Assembly: GCA_938002255.1 (NCBI GenBank)
Contig: CALLAL010000011.1
Coordinates: 1 to 64,000, forward strand
DNA length: 64,000 nucleotides
Reading direction: 5' to 3'
Origin: an uncultured bacterium
Lineage (GTDB): Bacteria > Desulfobacterota > BSN033 > UBA1163
Position 1 is the stretch's first letter. The number at the start of each line of letters is the position of its first letter. A model generated the notes under the pieces. It searched no databases, was not told where the DNA came from, and worked only from the letters and a program-made list of their open reading frames with translations. This document shows, in pieces, positions 52,504 through 61,469 of this stretch. The translations under genes and the position numbers were made by a program.

Positions 52504-53232
52504 TCATCCCCCTAAATAGAGGCGTCGGACATCGGGGTTTTGAAGAAGGTCCTGACCCTTTCCCTCAAACTTGTTTCTTCCCATCTCCAAGACATAGGCA
52601 TAATCTGAATATCCAAGAACCATCGCTGCCTTTTGCTCCACAATGAGGCAGGGAAGCCCTGAGTTTTTAATCTCCACGATCTTTTCAAATACGGTTTTGA
52701 CCCATTTAGGTGATAACCCAAGAGAGGGCTCGTCGAGAAGAAGGAGTTTGGGCTGGATCATCATCGCCCTAGCCAGGGAGAGCATCTGCTGTTCTCCTCC
52801 ACTCATCTGGGCGGCCTTTCTCCTCTTTCGCTCCATCAACCAGGGAAAGAGTTGATAGACCTGGGCCACTGCTTTCTCTTTCTCCTTTCGGTCCTTAATG
52901 GTCCAGGCACCCATATCGAGGTGTTCCTGAACGGTCATATCGGGAAAGATAACCCGTCCCTGAGGATTGAAAGCCATTCCTTTCTCAACCCTCTGATAAG
53001 GAGCCGTGTGGGTCACCTCTTCATTCAAAAAGATCACCTTCCCAGAAGTGACTTTCAGAAGGCCTGCCGCTGCTTTGAGCACGGTTGATTTTCCGGCCCC
53101 GTTGGGTCCGATCAAACCAACGATTTCGCCCTTTCTCACGGTCAGGGAGACGCCGTGGAGAATTTCCATCTTCCCGTAGCCAGAGACTAGGCCATCAAGG
53201 ATTAAAATTTTTTCTTCACTTCTTGCCATCAT
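52504..53232 (-). CDS. livF: Branched-chain amino acid ABC transporter ATPase LivF (second cluster)
   Basis: A 242-aa ATPase: Walker A GPNGAGKST, signature MSGGEQQMLSLARAM, Walker B LLLLDEPSLGLSPK and the LivF-type CLIVEQKAAMVLGYSDYAYVL. The ATG at 53232 overlaps the livG stop (ATGA). It is the last gene of the second liv operon and converges on the PilZ gene. Confidence 0.92.
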   Translation of the reverse strand: MMARSEEKILILDGLVSGYGKMEILHGVSLTVRKGEIVGLIGPNGAGKSTVLKAAAGLLKVTSGKVIFLNEEVTHTAPYQRVEKGMAFNPQGRVIFPDMTVQEHLDMGAWTIKDRKEKEKAVAQVYQLFPWLMERKRRKAAQMSGGEQQMLSLARAMMIQPKLLLLDEPSLGLSPKWVKTVFEKIVEIKNSGLPCLIVEQKAAMVLGYSDYAYVLEMGRNKFEGKGQDLLQNPDVRRLYLGG

Positions 53233-53963
53233 CTTCCAAAATAGTGTTCCAGCAGGCTTTCGTCCTCCAGGATCAAGCGACAATTTCCCTCTGCGATCTT
53301 CTGTCCATAGTTGAGAGCAATCGCATTCTGGCAGTGATTCATAATGACACTCATATCGTGTTCGACAATGATGAAGGTCTTGCCTGCCTCGTTGAGTTGA
53401 TGGATCAATGCCATCAATTCGTTCTGGAGTGTAGGATTGATGCCAGCGGCAGGTTCGTCAAGCAGGATGAGTTCAGCATCGAGCATCAACACTTGGGCAA
53501 GGGAGAGGAGTTTCTGCTGGCCGAAGGAGAGATCAGAGGCATAATGGTCCTTTTTCTCTATAAGCCTTACCAGATGGAGGAGTTCGATAGCCTTCTCCAT
53601 CACCTTCCTCTCCCTTCCCTTTCCCACAACGATGAGGTTTTCAAGAAGGGTCATCTTCGGAAAGATCCGGATGATCTGGTAGGTTCGGCCAATTCCTTTT
53701 CGGGCAATCTCATAGGGTTTCTTGCCTGTGATCTCCTCGCCTTTGAAGAAGACATGTCCGGAGTCAGGTTGAAGGACTCCGGTGATGAGGTTGAAAAGGG
53801 TTGTTTTGCCAGCCCCATTTGGACCGATTAGACCAGTGATCGAACCCTTCTCAATATCAAAGGAGCAATGATCCAGTGCTGCCACCTCACCGAACTTTTT
53901 CACCACATCTTCTACGCTAAGAAGAGGCTGTTGATTCATTTTGCTTTTATCACTCCTGCTCAT
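53229..53963 (-). CDS. livG: Branched-chain amino acid ABC transporter ATPase LivG (second cluster)
   Basis: A 244-aa ATPase with Walker A GPNGAGKTT, GIGRTYQIIRIFPKMTLLENL, the signature LSFGQQKLLSLAQVL and Walker B LILLDEPAAGINP, then FIIVEHDMSVIMNHC. Start 53963 (GGAAGAG just upstream) or ATG 53939. It follows livM by 15 nt. Confidence 0.92.
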   Translation of the reverse strand: MSRSDKSKMNQQPLLSVEDVVKKFGEVAALDHCSFDIEKGSITGLIGPNGAGKTTLFNLITGVLQPDSGHVFFKGEEITGKKPYEIARKGIGRTYQIIRIFPKMTLLENLIVVGKGRERKVMEKAIELLHLVRLIEKKDHYASDLSFGQQKLLSLAQVLMLDAELILLDEPAAGINPTLQNELMALIHQLNEAGKTFIIVEHDMSVIMNHCQNAIALNYGQKIAEGNCRLILEDESLLEHYFGR

Positions 53964-53978
53964 TCTCTTCCAGATAGG

Positions 53979-54950
53979 TTATATCTTCCTGATTTTAGGC
54001 AGTATCCCTTTCTCCTTCATCCAGCCTAAAACCCCTTGGGGGAAAAACAGGATCAATAAGATGAGAATTCCTCCGAAGATCGCCATATAGAGAAGAGTTA
54101 ATTCTGCCCAGAGGATTTCGTGAATAAACGTAAAGAGCGTTGCTCCGATGGCTGGACCAAAGACTGTCCCAACACCCCCAAAAAGGGTCATTACAATCGG
54201 GGTGAGGGTGAGATGAATCGTGAAGCCAAAGGATGGATCGATATAATTCTGGTACGTGAAATGGATCGCTCCTGCCAAACCTGTGAGAAAGGCGCTCAAG
54301 ACAAAGGCAATGATCTTAGCCCGTGTGGTATGAATGCCCAGTGTTTCCGCAGCCTGTTCATCCTCGCGAATGGCTATGAGTCGGAGCCCGAATTTGGAGG
54401 AGGTGATTTTGTAACAGATCAAGATGGTTAAGAAGGCAAGCAACAGGACTGACCAATAAAGCGTCGCGAGACTAATCCCTGCAACGAAGGGAACGCCTTT
54501 CCCACCATGGGTAAGGGGTTCAAGATATTCGGTCCCAAAGAGTTCTCTGGTTCCTTCGGTCAGCGCCACCATGGAGATGGCAAAGTAGACCCCTTTAATT
54601 CTGAGCAAGATAACCCCCACCCCAATGGAGATAATACTGATAAAGAGAGCTCCGATGGGCCAGGCAAAAAGCCAATGCCATTGATAATCGGCAATGAGAA
54701 GGCTACTTGCATATCCACTTACGCCGATGAACCAGGCAAGACCAAAATTGGTATAACCCGTCAGCCCCGAAAAGAGATTCCATCCGGAAGCATAGACGGT
54801 GAAGATCAAAATCTGGACCAGAAGGGTGATCCAGTAGTCCGTGGCATAAAAAGGAATCGAGATGAGAAAGATCATGAGGAGGGCTACTCCCATCAGCATC
54901 CCATTTCTATTCGTTAATGTTTTTATGTGAGGTATGCTCAGCCTAATCAT
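53979..54950 (-). CDS. livM: Branched-chain amino acid ABC transporter permease LivM (second cluster)
   Basis: A 323-aa permease with about nine hydrophobic segments, the LivM stretch ASGWNLFSGLTGYTNFGLAWFIG, the coupling loop AIREDEQAAETLGIHTTRAK and MTLFGGVGTVFGPAIGATL. The ATG overlaps the livH stop by 4 nt (ATGA). It shares the gene order of the first cluster but only moderate sequence likeness, so the two clusters probably have different ligands. Confidence 0.92.
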   Translation of the reverse strand: MIRLSIPHIKTLTNRNGMLMGVALLMIFLISIPFYATDYWITLLVQILIFTVYASGWNLFSGLTGYTNFGLAWFIGVSGYASSLLIADYQWHWLFAWPIGALFISIISIGVGVILLRIKGVYFAISMVALTEGTRELFGTEYLEPLTHGGKGVPFVAGISLATLYWSVLLLAFLTILICYKITSSKFGLRLIAIREDEQAAETLGIHTTRAKIIAFVLSAFLTGLAGAIHFTYQNYIDPSFGFTIHLTLTPIVMTLFGGVGTVFGPAIGATLFTFIHEILWAELTLLYMAIFGGILILLILFFPQGVLGWMKEKGILPKIRKI

Positions 54951-55798
54951 CTCTTAAACAACCCTGTGGGTCTGAACAGAAGAATGAGAAGAAGGGTGAC
55001 CGAAGGGATGATCTGTGCCATCTTGGCACTCCAATATTGAGTCACCAGACTCTCCAGCACTCCGATGATGAGCCCTCCGGCTAAGGCCCCTTGAATGTTT
55101 CCGAGTCCACCCAGGACAACGATCGCAAATGCCTTGGATACATAGCTGGCCCCCATCTGGGGGAAGATGACCCACTGAAGGCTGACAATCGCTCCTGCCG
55201 CTCCTGCGAGGGCAATCCCCATTCCAAAGGTGACCGCCCTCATTTTCATGGTGTTGATGCCACAGACCAACGCGACCTCAGGATTCTGCGAGGTGGCTCG
55301 GATTCCTTTTCCCATTTTCGAATATTTTAAAAAGACAAAGAGGGCTGCGGTGATGCTGAGGGCAAGAAAAAAGGAGAGGGTTTTGCTCTTGGCGAAAACC
55401 AATCCAAAGAATGGAAAATTACCCGTCAGATAGGGAACAGAGCGATAGGTGTTGGTCCAGAAGAACTGGGCCAGATTCCAGATAAGAATGGACATGCCGA
55501 AAGTCAGGATCAACGCGGAAAGCTCTGGTGCCTTAGTTAAGCGCTCGGTGACCCGCTTGTGAATCACTGTTCCACTAAAGAAGAAAACGGGAATGGCAAG
55601 AACCACTGAGAGGAGGGGATTCAGGTGAAGCAGGCTGAACGACCAGAAGGCGAAATAAGCGCCCAGCATGACGAACTCGCCATGGGCGATGTTGACGATT
55701 CCTACCACTCCCCAAACCAGAGTGAGACCCATCCCGACCAGGGCATAGACGGAGCCCAGCATCAATCCCCGGATGAGAGTCTCGATAAAGTTACCCAT
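54947..55798 (-). CDS. livH: Branched-chain amino acid ABC transporter permease LivH (second cluster)
   Basis: A 283-aa permease with LTLVWGVVGIVNIAHGEFVMLGAYFAF, the coupling loop GKGIRATSQNPEVALVCGIN and VVLGGLGNIQGALAGGLIIG. I start it at ATG 55798 with TTGGAGAAT upstream; this lies 17 nt downstream of the binding-protein stop. A longer frame from 55828 would run into that gene. Confidence 0.91.
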   Translation of the reverse strand: MGNFIETLIRGLMLGSVYALVGMGLTLVWGVVGIVNIAHGEFVMLGAYFAFWSFSLLHLNPLLSVVLAIPVFFFSGTVIHKRVTERLTKAPELSALILTFGMSILIWNLAQFFWTNTYRSVPYLTGNFPFFGLVFAKSKTLSFFLALSITAALFVFLKYSKMGKGIRATSQNPEVALVCGINTMKMRAVTFGMGIALAGAAGAIVSLQWVIFPQMGASYVSKAFAIVVLGGLGNIQGALAGGLIIGVLESLVTQYWSAKMAQIIPSVTLLLILLFRPTGLFKR

Positions 55799-55815
55799 AT
55801 TCTCCAATCGAAGCG

Positions 55816-57141
55816 TTACTTTCCCCATCCTGGGAAGGGATAGATGGCCTCGGCTGTTTTCGAACCTGCAGGATAGACAATCTGTTTCACCAAACCTTCT
55901 GTGGCGACCTGATTGGGCAGGAGTTTCTTAGGATCTGCTTTCTGCCACTGAATCAAGTTAGTTGCCTTTCCTATTTGCCAACCTGAATCCGGATGGCCCA
56001 GAGGATTCACTTCATATTCGCCGAAAATCGTGGTGGTTTTGATCGAATAAAGTTTATCCCTCAGGGCTTTCTTGTCTTCTATATTTCCCACTTCTTTTAC
56101 AGCTCGCTCTAAAATTTGTCCTGCGGCAAAACCAGCAGCTGCATGATAAGAGGGTTCGCTTTTATACTCATTGAGATAGGCTTTGTAGAATTCAAGGTTC
56201 CCAGGAATCTTCACAAAGGGTTCCCAGAAGGTTTCGCCCGTAACATATTGGGCATCCCCTTTGAGCGATTTGGTAAAGTCGGCAATCGCAGGCCCCACCA
56301 GAAATCCAAACATTTTGGGTGTGGCATTGACCGCTTTGGCTGCTTTGACCAATCCAATCGAATCAGGAAGATAACCACCACCTAAAATCAGGTCCGGTTT
56401 CTGAGACCAGGCCTTTGACATGATAGGCTCCCAGTCCGCAGTCTCTTTGGGATAGGCTTCGTCAAGCACTACCTGCATTCCCATCTCTTTAGCCTTGGCC
56501 ACAAGAGGTCGGGTCGCTCCAATGGGGAAGGCTGTATCCGAATAGATGAAGGCGACAGTTTTTGCTCCTTTCTCCTTCCCAAGCATAAGGCATCCAAAGA
56601 GATTCTTCCAAGCCGGAGGAAGCACTCCCACAAACCACTCTCTCTTTTTCCCTTCCCAGATAACCGGTGCATTGGCTAAAGGCGTGATGATGGGAATTTT
56701 GTAATCCTCTGCGAGAGGTGCAATGGCATTGGACACGGCACTTCCATAGGGTCCCAGAATGAGATCAACCTTGTCAGAGACAACCAGTTTTCGGATCAAT
56801 TTGATCGCCTCGCTTGGATCGCTTTTGTCATCATAGACGACAAACTCGACCCGCCTTCCAAGAAGTCCTGGACCTGGGCATCCCAGTTTTTCAACTTCGC
56901 CAAAGGTACAGCCTCGTTCGTTGATAATCTTGCCCCAGAGTTTATAGCCACCTACCTCAAGTTCTCCTTCACGAGCCCATGCTCCGGTAAGCGAAATAGC
57001 AACTCCAATCTTAATAGGAGATTTTGCTTGGGCGAACACTCTCCTTCCTAACAAGCCGCTCATCCCCAGAGCTGCTATTCCAATCCCTGCTGTCTTTAAA
57101 AAATCCCTTCGGCTCCACTTCCTCTTTCCGTCTTTTCTCAT
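55816..57141 (-). CDS. Tat-exported ABC transporter substrate-binding protein (second liv cluster)
   Basis: A 441-aa binding protein of the Peripla_BP_6 family. The N-terminus has a twin-arginine signal (WSRRDFLKTAGIGIAALGMSGLLG) ending in a VFAQA cleavage region, then SPIKIGVAISLTGAWAREGELEVGGYKL. Tat export means it folds before crossing the membrane, which differs from the Sec-type signals of the other two LIV-type binding proteins here. Ligand unknown. It is the first gene of the second liv operon. Confidence 0.92.
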   Translation of the reverse strand: MRKDGKRKWSRRDFLKTAGIGIAALGMSGLLGRRVFAQAKSPIKIGVAISLTGAWAREGELEVGGYKLWGKIINERGCTFGEVEKLGCPGPGLLGRRVEFVVYDDKSDPSEAIKLIRKLVVSDKVDLILGPYGSAVSNAIAPLAEDYKIPIITPLANAPVIWEGKKREWFVGVLPPAWKNLFGCLMLGKEKGAKTVAFIYSDTAFPIGATRPLVAKAKEMGMQVVLDEAYPKETADWEPIMSKAWSQKPDLILGGGYLPDSIGLVKAAKAVNATPKMFGFLVGPAIADFTKSLKGDAQYVTGETFWEPFVKIPGNLEFYKAYLNEYKSEPSYHAAAGFAAGQILERAVKEVGNIEDKKALRDKLYSIKTTTIFGEYEVNPLGHPDSGWQIGKATNLIQWQKADPKKLLPNQVATEGLVKQIVYPAGSKTAEAIYPFPGWGK

Positions 57142-57286
57142 ATCGATTCCCTCCTTTTTAATAATACCCTAAACACTCATGCCCTAAAAAGGCACCACGA
57201 AGGATGAAACTATATTGGATTAGCTTTAATATTCAATGGATGAGACCATCATGTAGACCTCGCAAAGAGGTGTTTTCTGTTGGAAG

Positions 57287-57388
57287 ACACGCTATATTGG
57301 CGTGTTCAATTGAGCGCTTCACCCTGTCTGACTAAACCCCTTTTCGACCTCCCGTTCCTCTTCTGAGGGGGTAAAAAAACGCTCAATT
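57287..57388. repeat. Two adjacent inverted repeats in the gap upstream of larB
   Basis: A short hairpin, ACACGC-TATATTG-GCGTGT (57287-57305), is followed by a wider inverted repeat, AATTGAGCG (57308-57316) with CGCTCAATT (57380-57388). They lie in the 350-bp divergent gap between the Tat binding protein and larB. No ORF is present. They may be regulator sites or a degraded small element. Confidence 0.4.
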
Positions 57389-57492
57389 TAGATCGTAGGA
57401 ATGGTCTATTTTCAGTAAAAATTAACAAAATCTTCCTTTTCTTGTCAAACTCCATTCCCTTGACTTTTTGCTGATTGACTGAATAGAATGTA

Positions 57493-58254
57493 ATGGAAAA
57501 TATGAATCAACAGAAATTGGAACTTCTTTTAAAAAATGTGAAAGCTGGCAGGATTTCCCTCGATCAAGCCTTGGCCCAGTTGAAGTCCCTTCCCTTTGAA
57601 GATATGGGCCATTCAAAGGTGGACCATCATCGAAGCTTACGAAAAGGTTTTCCAGAAGTGATCTGGGGAGAGGGGAAAACAGTTGATCAGATTCTCGCCA
57701 TTATGAAAGGACTGAAACAGAAAGGTCAGAACATCCTCCTCACCCGTCTTGAAGAGAAGAAGGCAAAGGCGATTCAAAGAGTTTTTCCAAAGAGCCGTTA
57801 CTCCCCCCTATCAAAAGTTCTCACCTTGCATACCCATCCGGTCAAGGTGGAGGGGAAGGGCACGATCCTTGTCATGACTGCAGGCACAAGCGATATCCCT
57901 GTGGCTGAAGAGGCTGCCATTACTGCGGAGATGATGGGGAATCGTGTAGAGACGCTTTACGATGTCGGCGTGGCAGGGATTCACAGATTGCTTTCACAAA
58001 AAAAGAGACTGGATGAGGCACGAGTTCTCATTGTTGTGGCAGGAATGGAGGGAGCCCTTCCCAGTGTGGTGGGAGGACTGGTGGACAAGCCGGTTATTGC
58101 TGTTCCCACAAGCATAGGTTACGGAGCCAGTTTCGGTGGAATGGCTGCATTGCTGGCGATGTTGAATTCCTGCGCATCGGGTGTAGCTGTGGTCAATATT
58201 AATAATGGGTTCGGAGCAGGCTATATTGCCAGCCTGATCAACCGGTTATCCTAA
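57493..58254 (+). CDS. larB: Nickel-pincer cofactor biosynthesis protein LarB
   Basis: A 253-aa LarB: a variable N-terminal helical region with FPEVIWGEGKTVDQI, then the AIR-carboxylase-like domain with MTAGTSDIPVAEEAAITAEMMG, VVAGMEGALPSVVGGLVDKPVIAVPTSIGYG and CASGVAVVNINNGFGAGYIA. LarB carboxylates nicotinate adenine dinucleotide to start synthesis of the nickel-pincer nucleotide of lactate racemase and related enzymes. No larC or larE is in this window. It is divergent from the second liv cluster. Confidence 0.93.
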   Translation: MENMNQQKLELLLKNVKAGRISLDQALAQLKSLPFEDMGHSKVDHHRSLRKGFPEVIWGEGKTVDQILAIMKGLKQKGQNILLTRLEEKKAKAIQRVFPKSRYSPLSKVLTLHTHPVKVEGKGTILVMTAGTSDIPVAEEAAITAEMMGNRVETLYDVGVAGIHRLLSQKKRLDEARVLIVVAGMEGALPSVVGGLVDKPVIAVPTSIGYGASFGGMAALLAMLNSCASGVAVVNINNGFGAGYIASLINRLS

Positions 58255-58307
58255 AAAGGGAATGGCTTGAATGATAGCCAATTACACGAGTCCATTGGAA
58301 TCTTAAA

Positions 58308-58934
58308 ATGAGCGGGGCGATGTGGATCAAATATGTGAACGAAGGAATTTCCCTATTGCTGCTCGTGGGGATCGGTTTTATTCTTTATCGGGGACTTAAA
58401 AAGAATCAGGGTTATCTTTCTGAAAGGGAAGAATTACTTAAACGCTATCTTCTCTTTCGGGGCGATATCCAGGTTCGATTGAAGGTGTTTGGAGGGGATG
58501 AACAGGCGTATCAAGAGCTCCTGAAGACCCTTTCGGAAAGCTGGAAAAATTTCAAAAAAACCTATGATCACTATCTGCTTTCCTTAGCTGAGAATACCAC
58601 AAAGGCAAAACGATGGATTATGCTTCTCGGATTTACCCTTCTGATGAATAGCGCCAGGCTTCTCATTGAAGAATATTACTTTTTTGGCATTCAGCCTCGA
58701 TTCTTTTATGTGGGAGGGCGAGAGCTCTCCAATTATGTTCTTGTCCTTCTCAGTTTCTTTTTGTTGAGGGCTCAAACACAAGGGTATCTCTCTTCCAGAG
58801 GGGAACCCATCAAAATGGAAAAGGAGATACTATTTTATTCCAATAGCCTTTCCGAAATCGGAGAGAAGGAAATTCTTTACAATGAATTTTCTCCTCTCGA
58901 AGAGATGGGAGCAGAAGATGGAAAAAAGGATTAG
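58308..58934 (+). CDS. Membrane protein of unknown function
   Basis: A 208-aa protein with an N-terminal helix (GISLLLLVGIGFILYRGL), a cytoplasmic helical segment (about 38-95), a second helix near 104-120 and a third near 139-156 (NYVLVLLSFFLLRA), and an acidic C-terminal tail. I do not recognise a family. It overlaps the next gene by 17 nt. Confidence 0.75.
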   Translation: MSGAMWIKYVNEGISLLLLVGIGFILYRGLKKNQGYLSEREELLKRYLLFRGDIQVRLKVFGGDEQAYQELLKTLSESWKNFKKTYDHYLLSLAENTTKAKRWIMLLGFTLLMNSARLLIEEYYFFGIQPRFFYVGGRELSNYVLVLLSFFLLRAQTQGYLSSRGEPIKMEKEILFYSNSLSEIGEKEILYNEFSPLEEMGAEDGKKD

Positions 58935-59292
58935 GATTCTTGTTGGAAACCTGAACGTCGAAGCCGCGTTGAATGACTCCAAGACGGCTCAACTGATCTG
59001 GGAGGCCTTGCCCATTGAAGCAAGGGGTAACACATGGGGAGAGGAGATCTATTTTGGTATTCCCGTCAAGACCGGATTGGAACCGGGAGCCAGGGACGTG
59101 GTTTCCTCTGGCGAATTGGGATATTGGCCAACCGGACACGCCTTCTGCATCTTTTTCGGTCCTACACCGGCAAGCCGGGGGGATGAGATCCGGGCGGCCA
59201 GCGCGGTCAATATCATTGGAAAGGTCATAGGAGACCCCAAAGTTTTTTTAAAGGTGAAGGATGGGGCAAAGATCACACTGGAGAAAGTTTGA
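58918..59292 (+). CDS. Cyclophilin-like fold protein (TM1367/DUF3830 type)
   Basis: A 124-aa protein with the cyclophilin-like pattern: an N-terminal strand (RIRILVGNLNVEAAL), WEALPIEARGNTWGEEIYFGIPV and ELGYWPTGHAFCIFFGPTPAS, then GKVIGDPKVFLKV. The fold resembles small cyclophilins but lacks known isomerase residues; function is unknown. Start at 58918, where GGGAG precedes the ATG. Confidence 0.85.
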   Translation: MEKRIRILVGNLNVEAALNDSKTAQLIWEALPIEARGNTWGEEIYFGIPVKTGLEPGARDVVSSGELGYWPTGHAFCIFFGPTPASRGDEIRAASAVNIIGKVIGDPKVFLKVKDGAKITLEKV

Positions 59293-59373
59293 AGCCCAAA
59301 TAGGCAATCCTTCATCAAAATTTCTCTCTGAACCCTGAGGTTTTTGTTTCATTTGAACGTTGGACTTTGACAT

Positions 59374-60030
59374 TTGACATTGAATCCATCTCGCATCCAG
59401 TTCTTCGAAAAGCTTGCGCCTTACTATGATCTCCTGTTAGATTTCCTCACCCTTGGAGGATATGCCACCTTTTTAAGAAAGGCGATTACGATTCTTTCGC
59501 CAAAGCAGGGCGAGAAAATCCTGGATCTTTGCTCGGGGACAGGTAGAGCTGTTTCTTGGATAGCTGATGGAGTTGGGTCGGAAGGTAAAGTCATAGGAAT
59601 GGATCTCTCTAAAAACATGATTGAGGTGGCAAGGCATCGATACGGGAAATCGAGAAACTCGATTTTTTTACTCCAGGATGTAACTCAATCCTGGGGATAT
59701 CAGAACTATTTTGATGGAATCTTGAATTCCTTTTCCCTTCACGAACTTCCCGAGAAATACCGCAGGAACGTTTTGGAGCAGTCCTACTTGGCCTTAAAAG
59801 AGAGAGGGAGATTAGTGATTGCTGACTTCAATCCGCAGGTTTCCGGGTGGGCCAGACTCCTCTCCCTTCTCTTTTTTAAACTGTTCGAAAAAAGAAACCT
59901 CAATTTTTTCGATTTTCATCAAAACGAAACCTTAAACCGAATAGGATTTAAGAGGACCAAGACGGTTTCGGTATTAGGGGGTGTTTTACAAATCACCCTC
60001 GCCTACAAGCACTCCATTCATTTGGGTTAA
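59374..60030 (+). CDS. Class I SAM-dependent methyltransferase (UbiE-like)
   Basis: A 218-aa methyltransferase. SAM motif I is LDLCSGTGRAV (about 50-60), followed by VIGMDLSKNMIEVARHRYG, DGILNSFSLHELPEKYR and the RLVIADFNPQ post-strand region. It resembles UbiE/MenG quinone methyltransferases but is short and divergent, so the substrate is not fixed. The start is uncertain (TTG 59374 or TTG 59380; no good Shine-Dalgarno). Its stop overlaps the EamA start by 1 nt. Confidence 0.82.
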   Translation: MTLNPSRIQFFEKLAPYYDLLLDFLTLGGYATFLRKAITILSPKQGEKILDLCSGTGRAVSWIADGVGSEGKVIGMDLSKNMIEVARHRYGKSRNSIFLLQDVTQSWGYQNYFDGILNSFSLHELPEKYRRNVLEQSYLALKERGRLVIADFNPQVSGWARLLSLLFFKLFEKRNLNFFDFHQNETLNRIGFKRTKTVSVLGGVLQITLAYKHSIHLG

Positions 60031-60911
60031 TGATGCAAAAGATGAAAGGAATGGTTTTTATTATTTTTTCTGCCATGTCCTTTGGAGCCATTGCCATTTT
60101 TGCAAAGACGGCCTATCAAGCGGGCTCAGATCCGATCAGTGTTCTTTTCTTCCGTTTTTCAATTGCCTCCATCGTCATGATCCCATGGATTATCTTGGGG
60201 AAGATTTCCTTTCCGCGCGGGCGATACCTTCTCGGTCTGATCTTGATGGGAGGAATTGGGTACGTAGGGATGTCTTTTTGTTATTTTACAGCGTTGACCA
60301 TGGCATCAGCAGGTCTGGTCGCTATTTTACTCTACCTTTATCCTGCCATTGTCACCTTCTTTTCCGCACTCTTATTTGAAGAGCAGATGACCAGAGCCAA
60401 AATCCTTGCTCTCTGTTTAGCCATCTTTGGCACTTTTTTAACCATTGGGCCTGAGGGGGGAGGCAGATTCCTCGGGATACTCTTAGCAATGAGTGCCCCG
60501 TTCATCTATGCTGCCTACATTCTCACCGGCAGCAGAATCCTGAAACAGGTTCCTGTGCTATCTTCTTCAACTGTGATCATGGTGTCTGCCAGTCTGGTCT
60601 TTGGCGGAGCCGTCCTCATCCAGGGTCTTCATTTGCCCAACACCTGGGTGGGGTGGGGAGGCATTCTGGGCATTGCCCTTTTTTCAACTGTTTTTGCCAT
60701 CGTCACTTTTTTTGCAGGTCTTGAACGAGTAGGACCGACAAACGCCTCTGTCCTTTCAACCTTCGAGCCCATCACCACAGTGGTTCTCGCTTCTCTTTTT
60801 TTCGGGGAAGAGGTGGGTCTCTTGAGAATCATTGGGGGAAGTCTCATTCTCGTGGCTGTGGTTCTTTTAGCCAGAGGCGAATTCAAATCAACCTCTCTGC
60901 AAAGGCAATAA
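60030..60911 (+). CDS. EamA/DMT-family transporter
   Basis: A 293-aa membrane protein with ten predicted helices in two EamA repeats (MSFGAIAIFAKTAYQAGSDPISVLFFRFSIASIVM and the second half ending ERVGPTNASVLSTFEPITTVVLASLFFGE). These permeases export amino acids, nucleotides or metabolites. The overlap TAATG couples it to the methyltransferase gene. Confidence 0.9.
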   Translation: MMQKMKGMVFIIFSAMSFGAIAIFAKTAYQAGSDPISVLFFRFSIASIVMIPWIILGKISFPRGRYLLGLILMGGIGYVGMSFCYFTALTMASAGLVAILLYLYPAIVTFFSALLFEEQMTRAKILALCLAIFGTFLTIGPEGGGRFLGILLAMSAPFIYAAYILTGSRILKQVPVLSSSTVIMVSASLVFGGAVLIQGLHLPNTWVGWGGILGIALFSTVFAIVTFFAGLERVGPTNASVLSTFEPITTVVLASLFFGEEVGLLRIIGGSLILVAVVLLARGEFKSTSLQRQ

Positions 60912-60986
60912 TCCCTTTCTTCGTAGTTGCTATTCCATGTTCGGCTAAGCTGGAGGAAGAATCTTAATGGAACATAGAAGGAGGCT

Positions 60987-61469
60987 TCACTTCTGAAGCT
61001 TTTGTAACTCTCTGATCTTCTCTAACGTATCTTTATAAATCTCGTCCTTTTCGGGATTAAGTGCGATGGCTTTAAGGGCTAATTGCTCTCCCTCATCAAG
61101 ATTTTTGCCTCTTATATAATAGAGCCAGGCGAGGTTGTTATAGGCGTCTGCGTTTTTTGGCTCTTTTCGAATCGCTTTCTTATAATATTTCTCTGCTTTG
61201 ACAAACTCTTTTTTTTGAAAATGGGCATTGCCAAGATAGAGATAAGCGATTGGCAGTTTTTTAGAGGCTGTCACGTATTCCTTAATGGCTTGGTCTAACT
61301 CGCCTTTTCGTTCATAGGCGACCCCTAAATTTAAATGTTCCTCAGGGGTGAGGGGATCTTTCAGAACGATGATTTTGAAAGAGGCACAACCGGACAAAAA
61401 ACATAGAGAGACGGAGATTAGAATAGAGCAATAGAACAAAGTCCTTTTCGTGAACATCCATCGGGTCAT
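60987..61469 (-). CDS. TPR lipoprotein
   Basis: A 160-aa protein with a lipoprotein signal (SVSLCFLSGC lipobox) and three to four TPR repeats (HLNLGVAYERKGELDQAIKEY; YLYLGNAHFQKKEFVKAEKYY; ADAYNNLAWLYYIRG). ATG 61469 overlaps the stop of the C39-peptidase-like gene (ATGA). It groups with the PA2778/PA2779 pair; the job is probably scaffolding at the outer or inner membrane. Confidence 0.88.
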   Translation of the reverse strand: MTRWMFTKRTLFYCSILISVSLCFLSGCASFKIIVLKDPLTPEEHLNLGVAYERKGELDQAIKEYVTASKKLPIAYLYLGNAHFQKKEFVKAEKYYKKAIRKEPKNADAYNNLAWLYYIRGKNLDEGEQLALKAIALNPEKDEIYKDTLEKIRELQKLQK

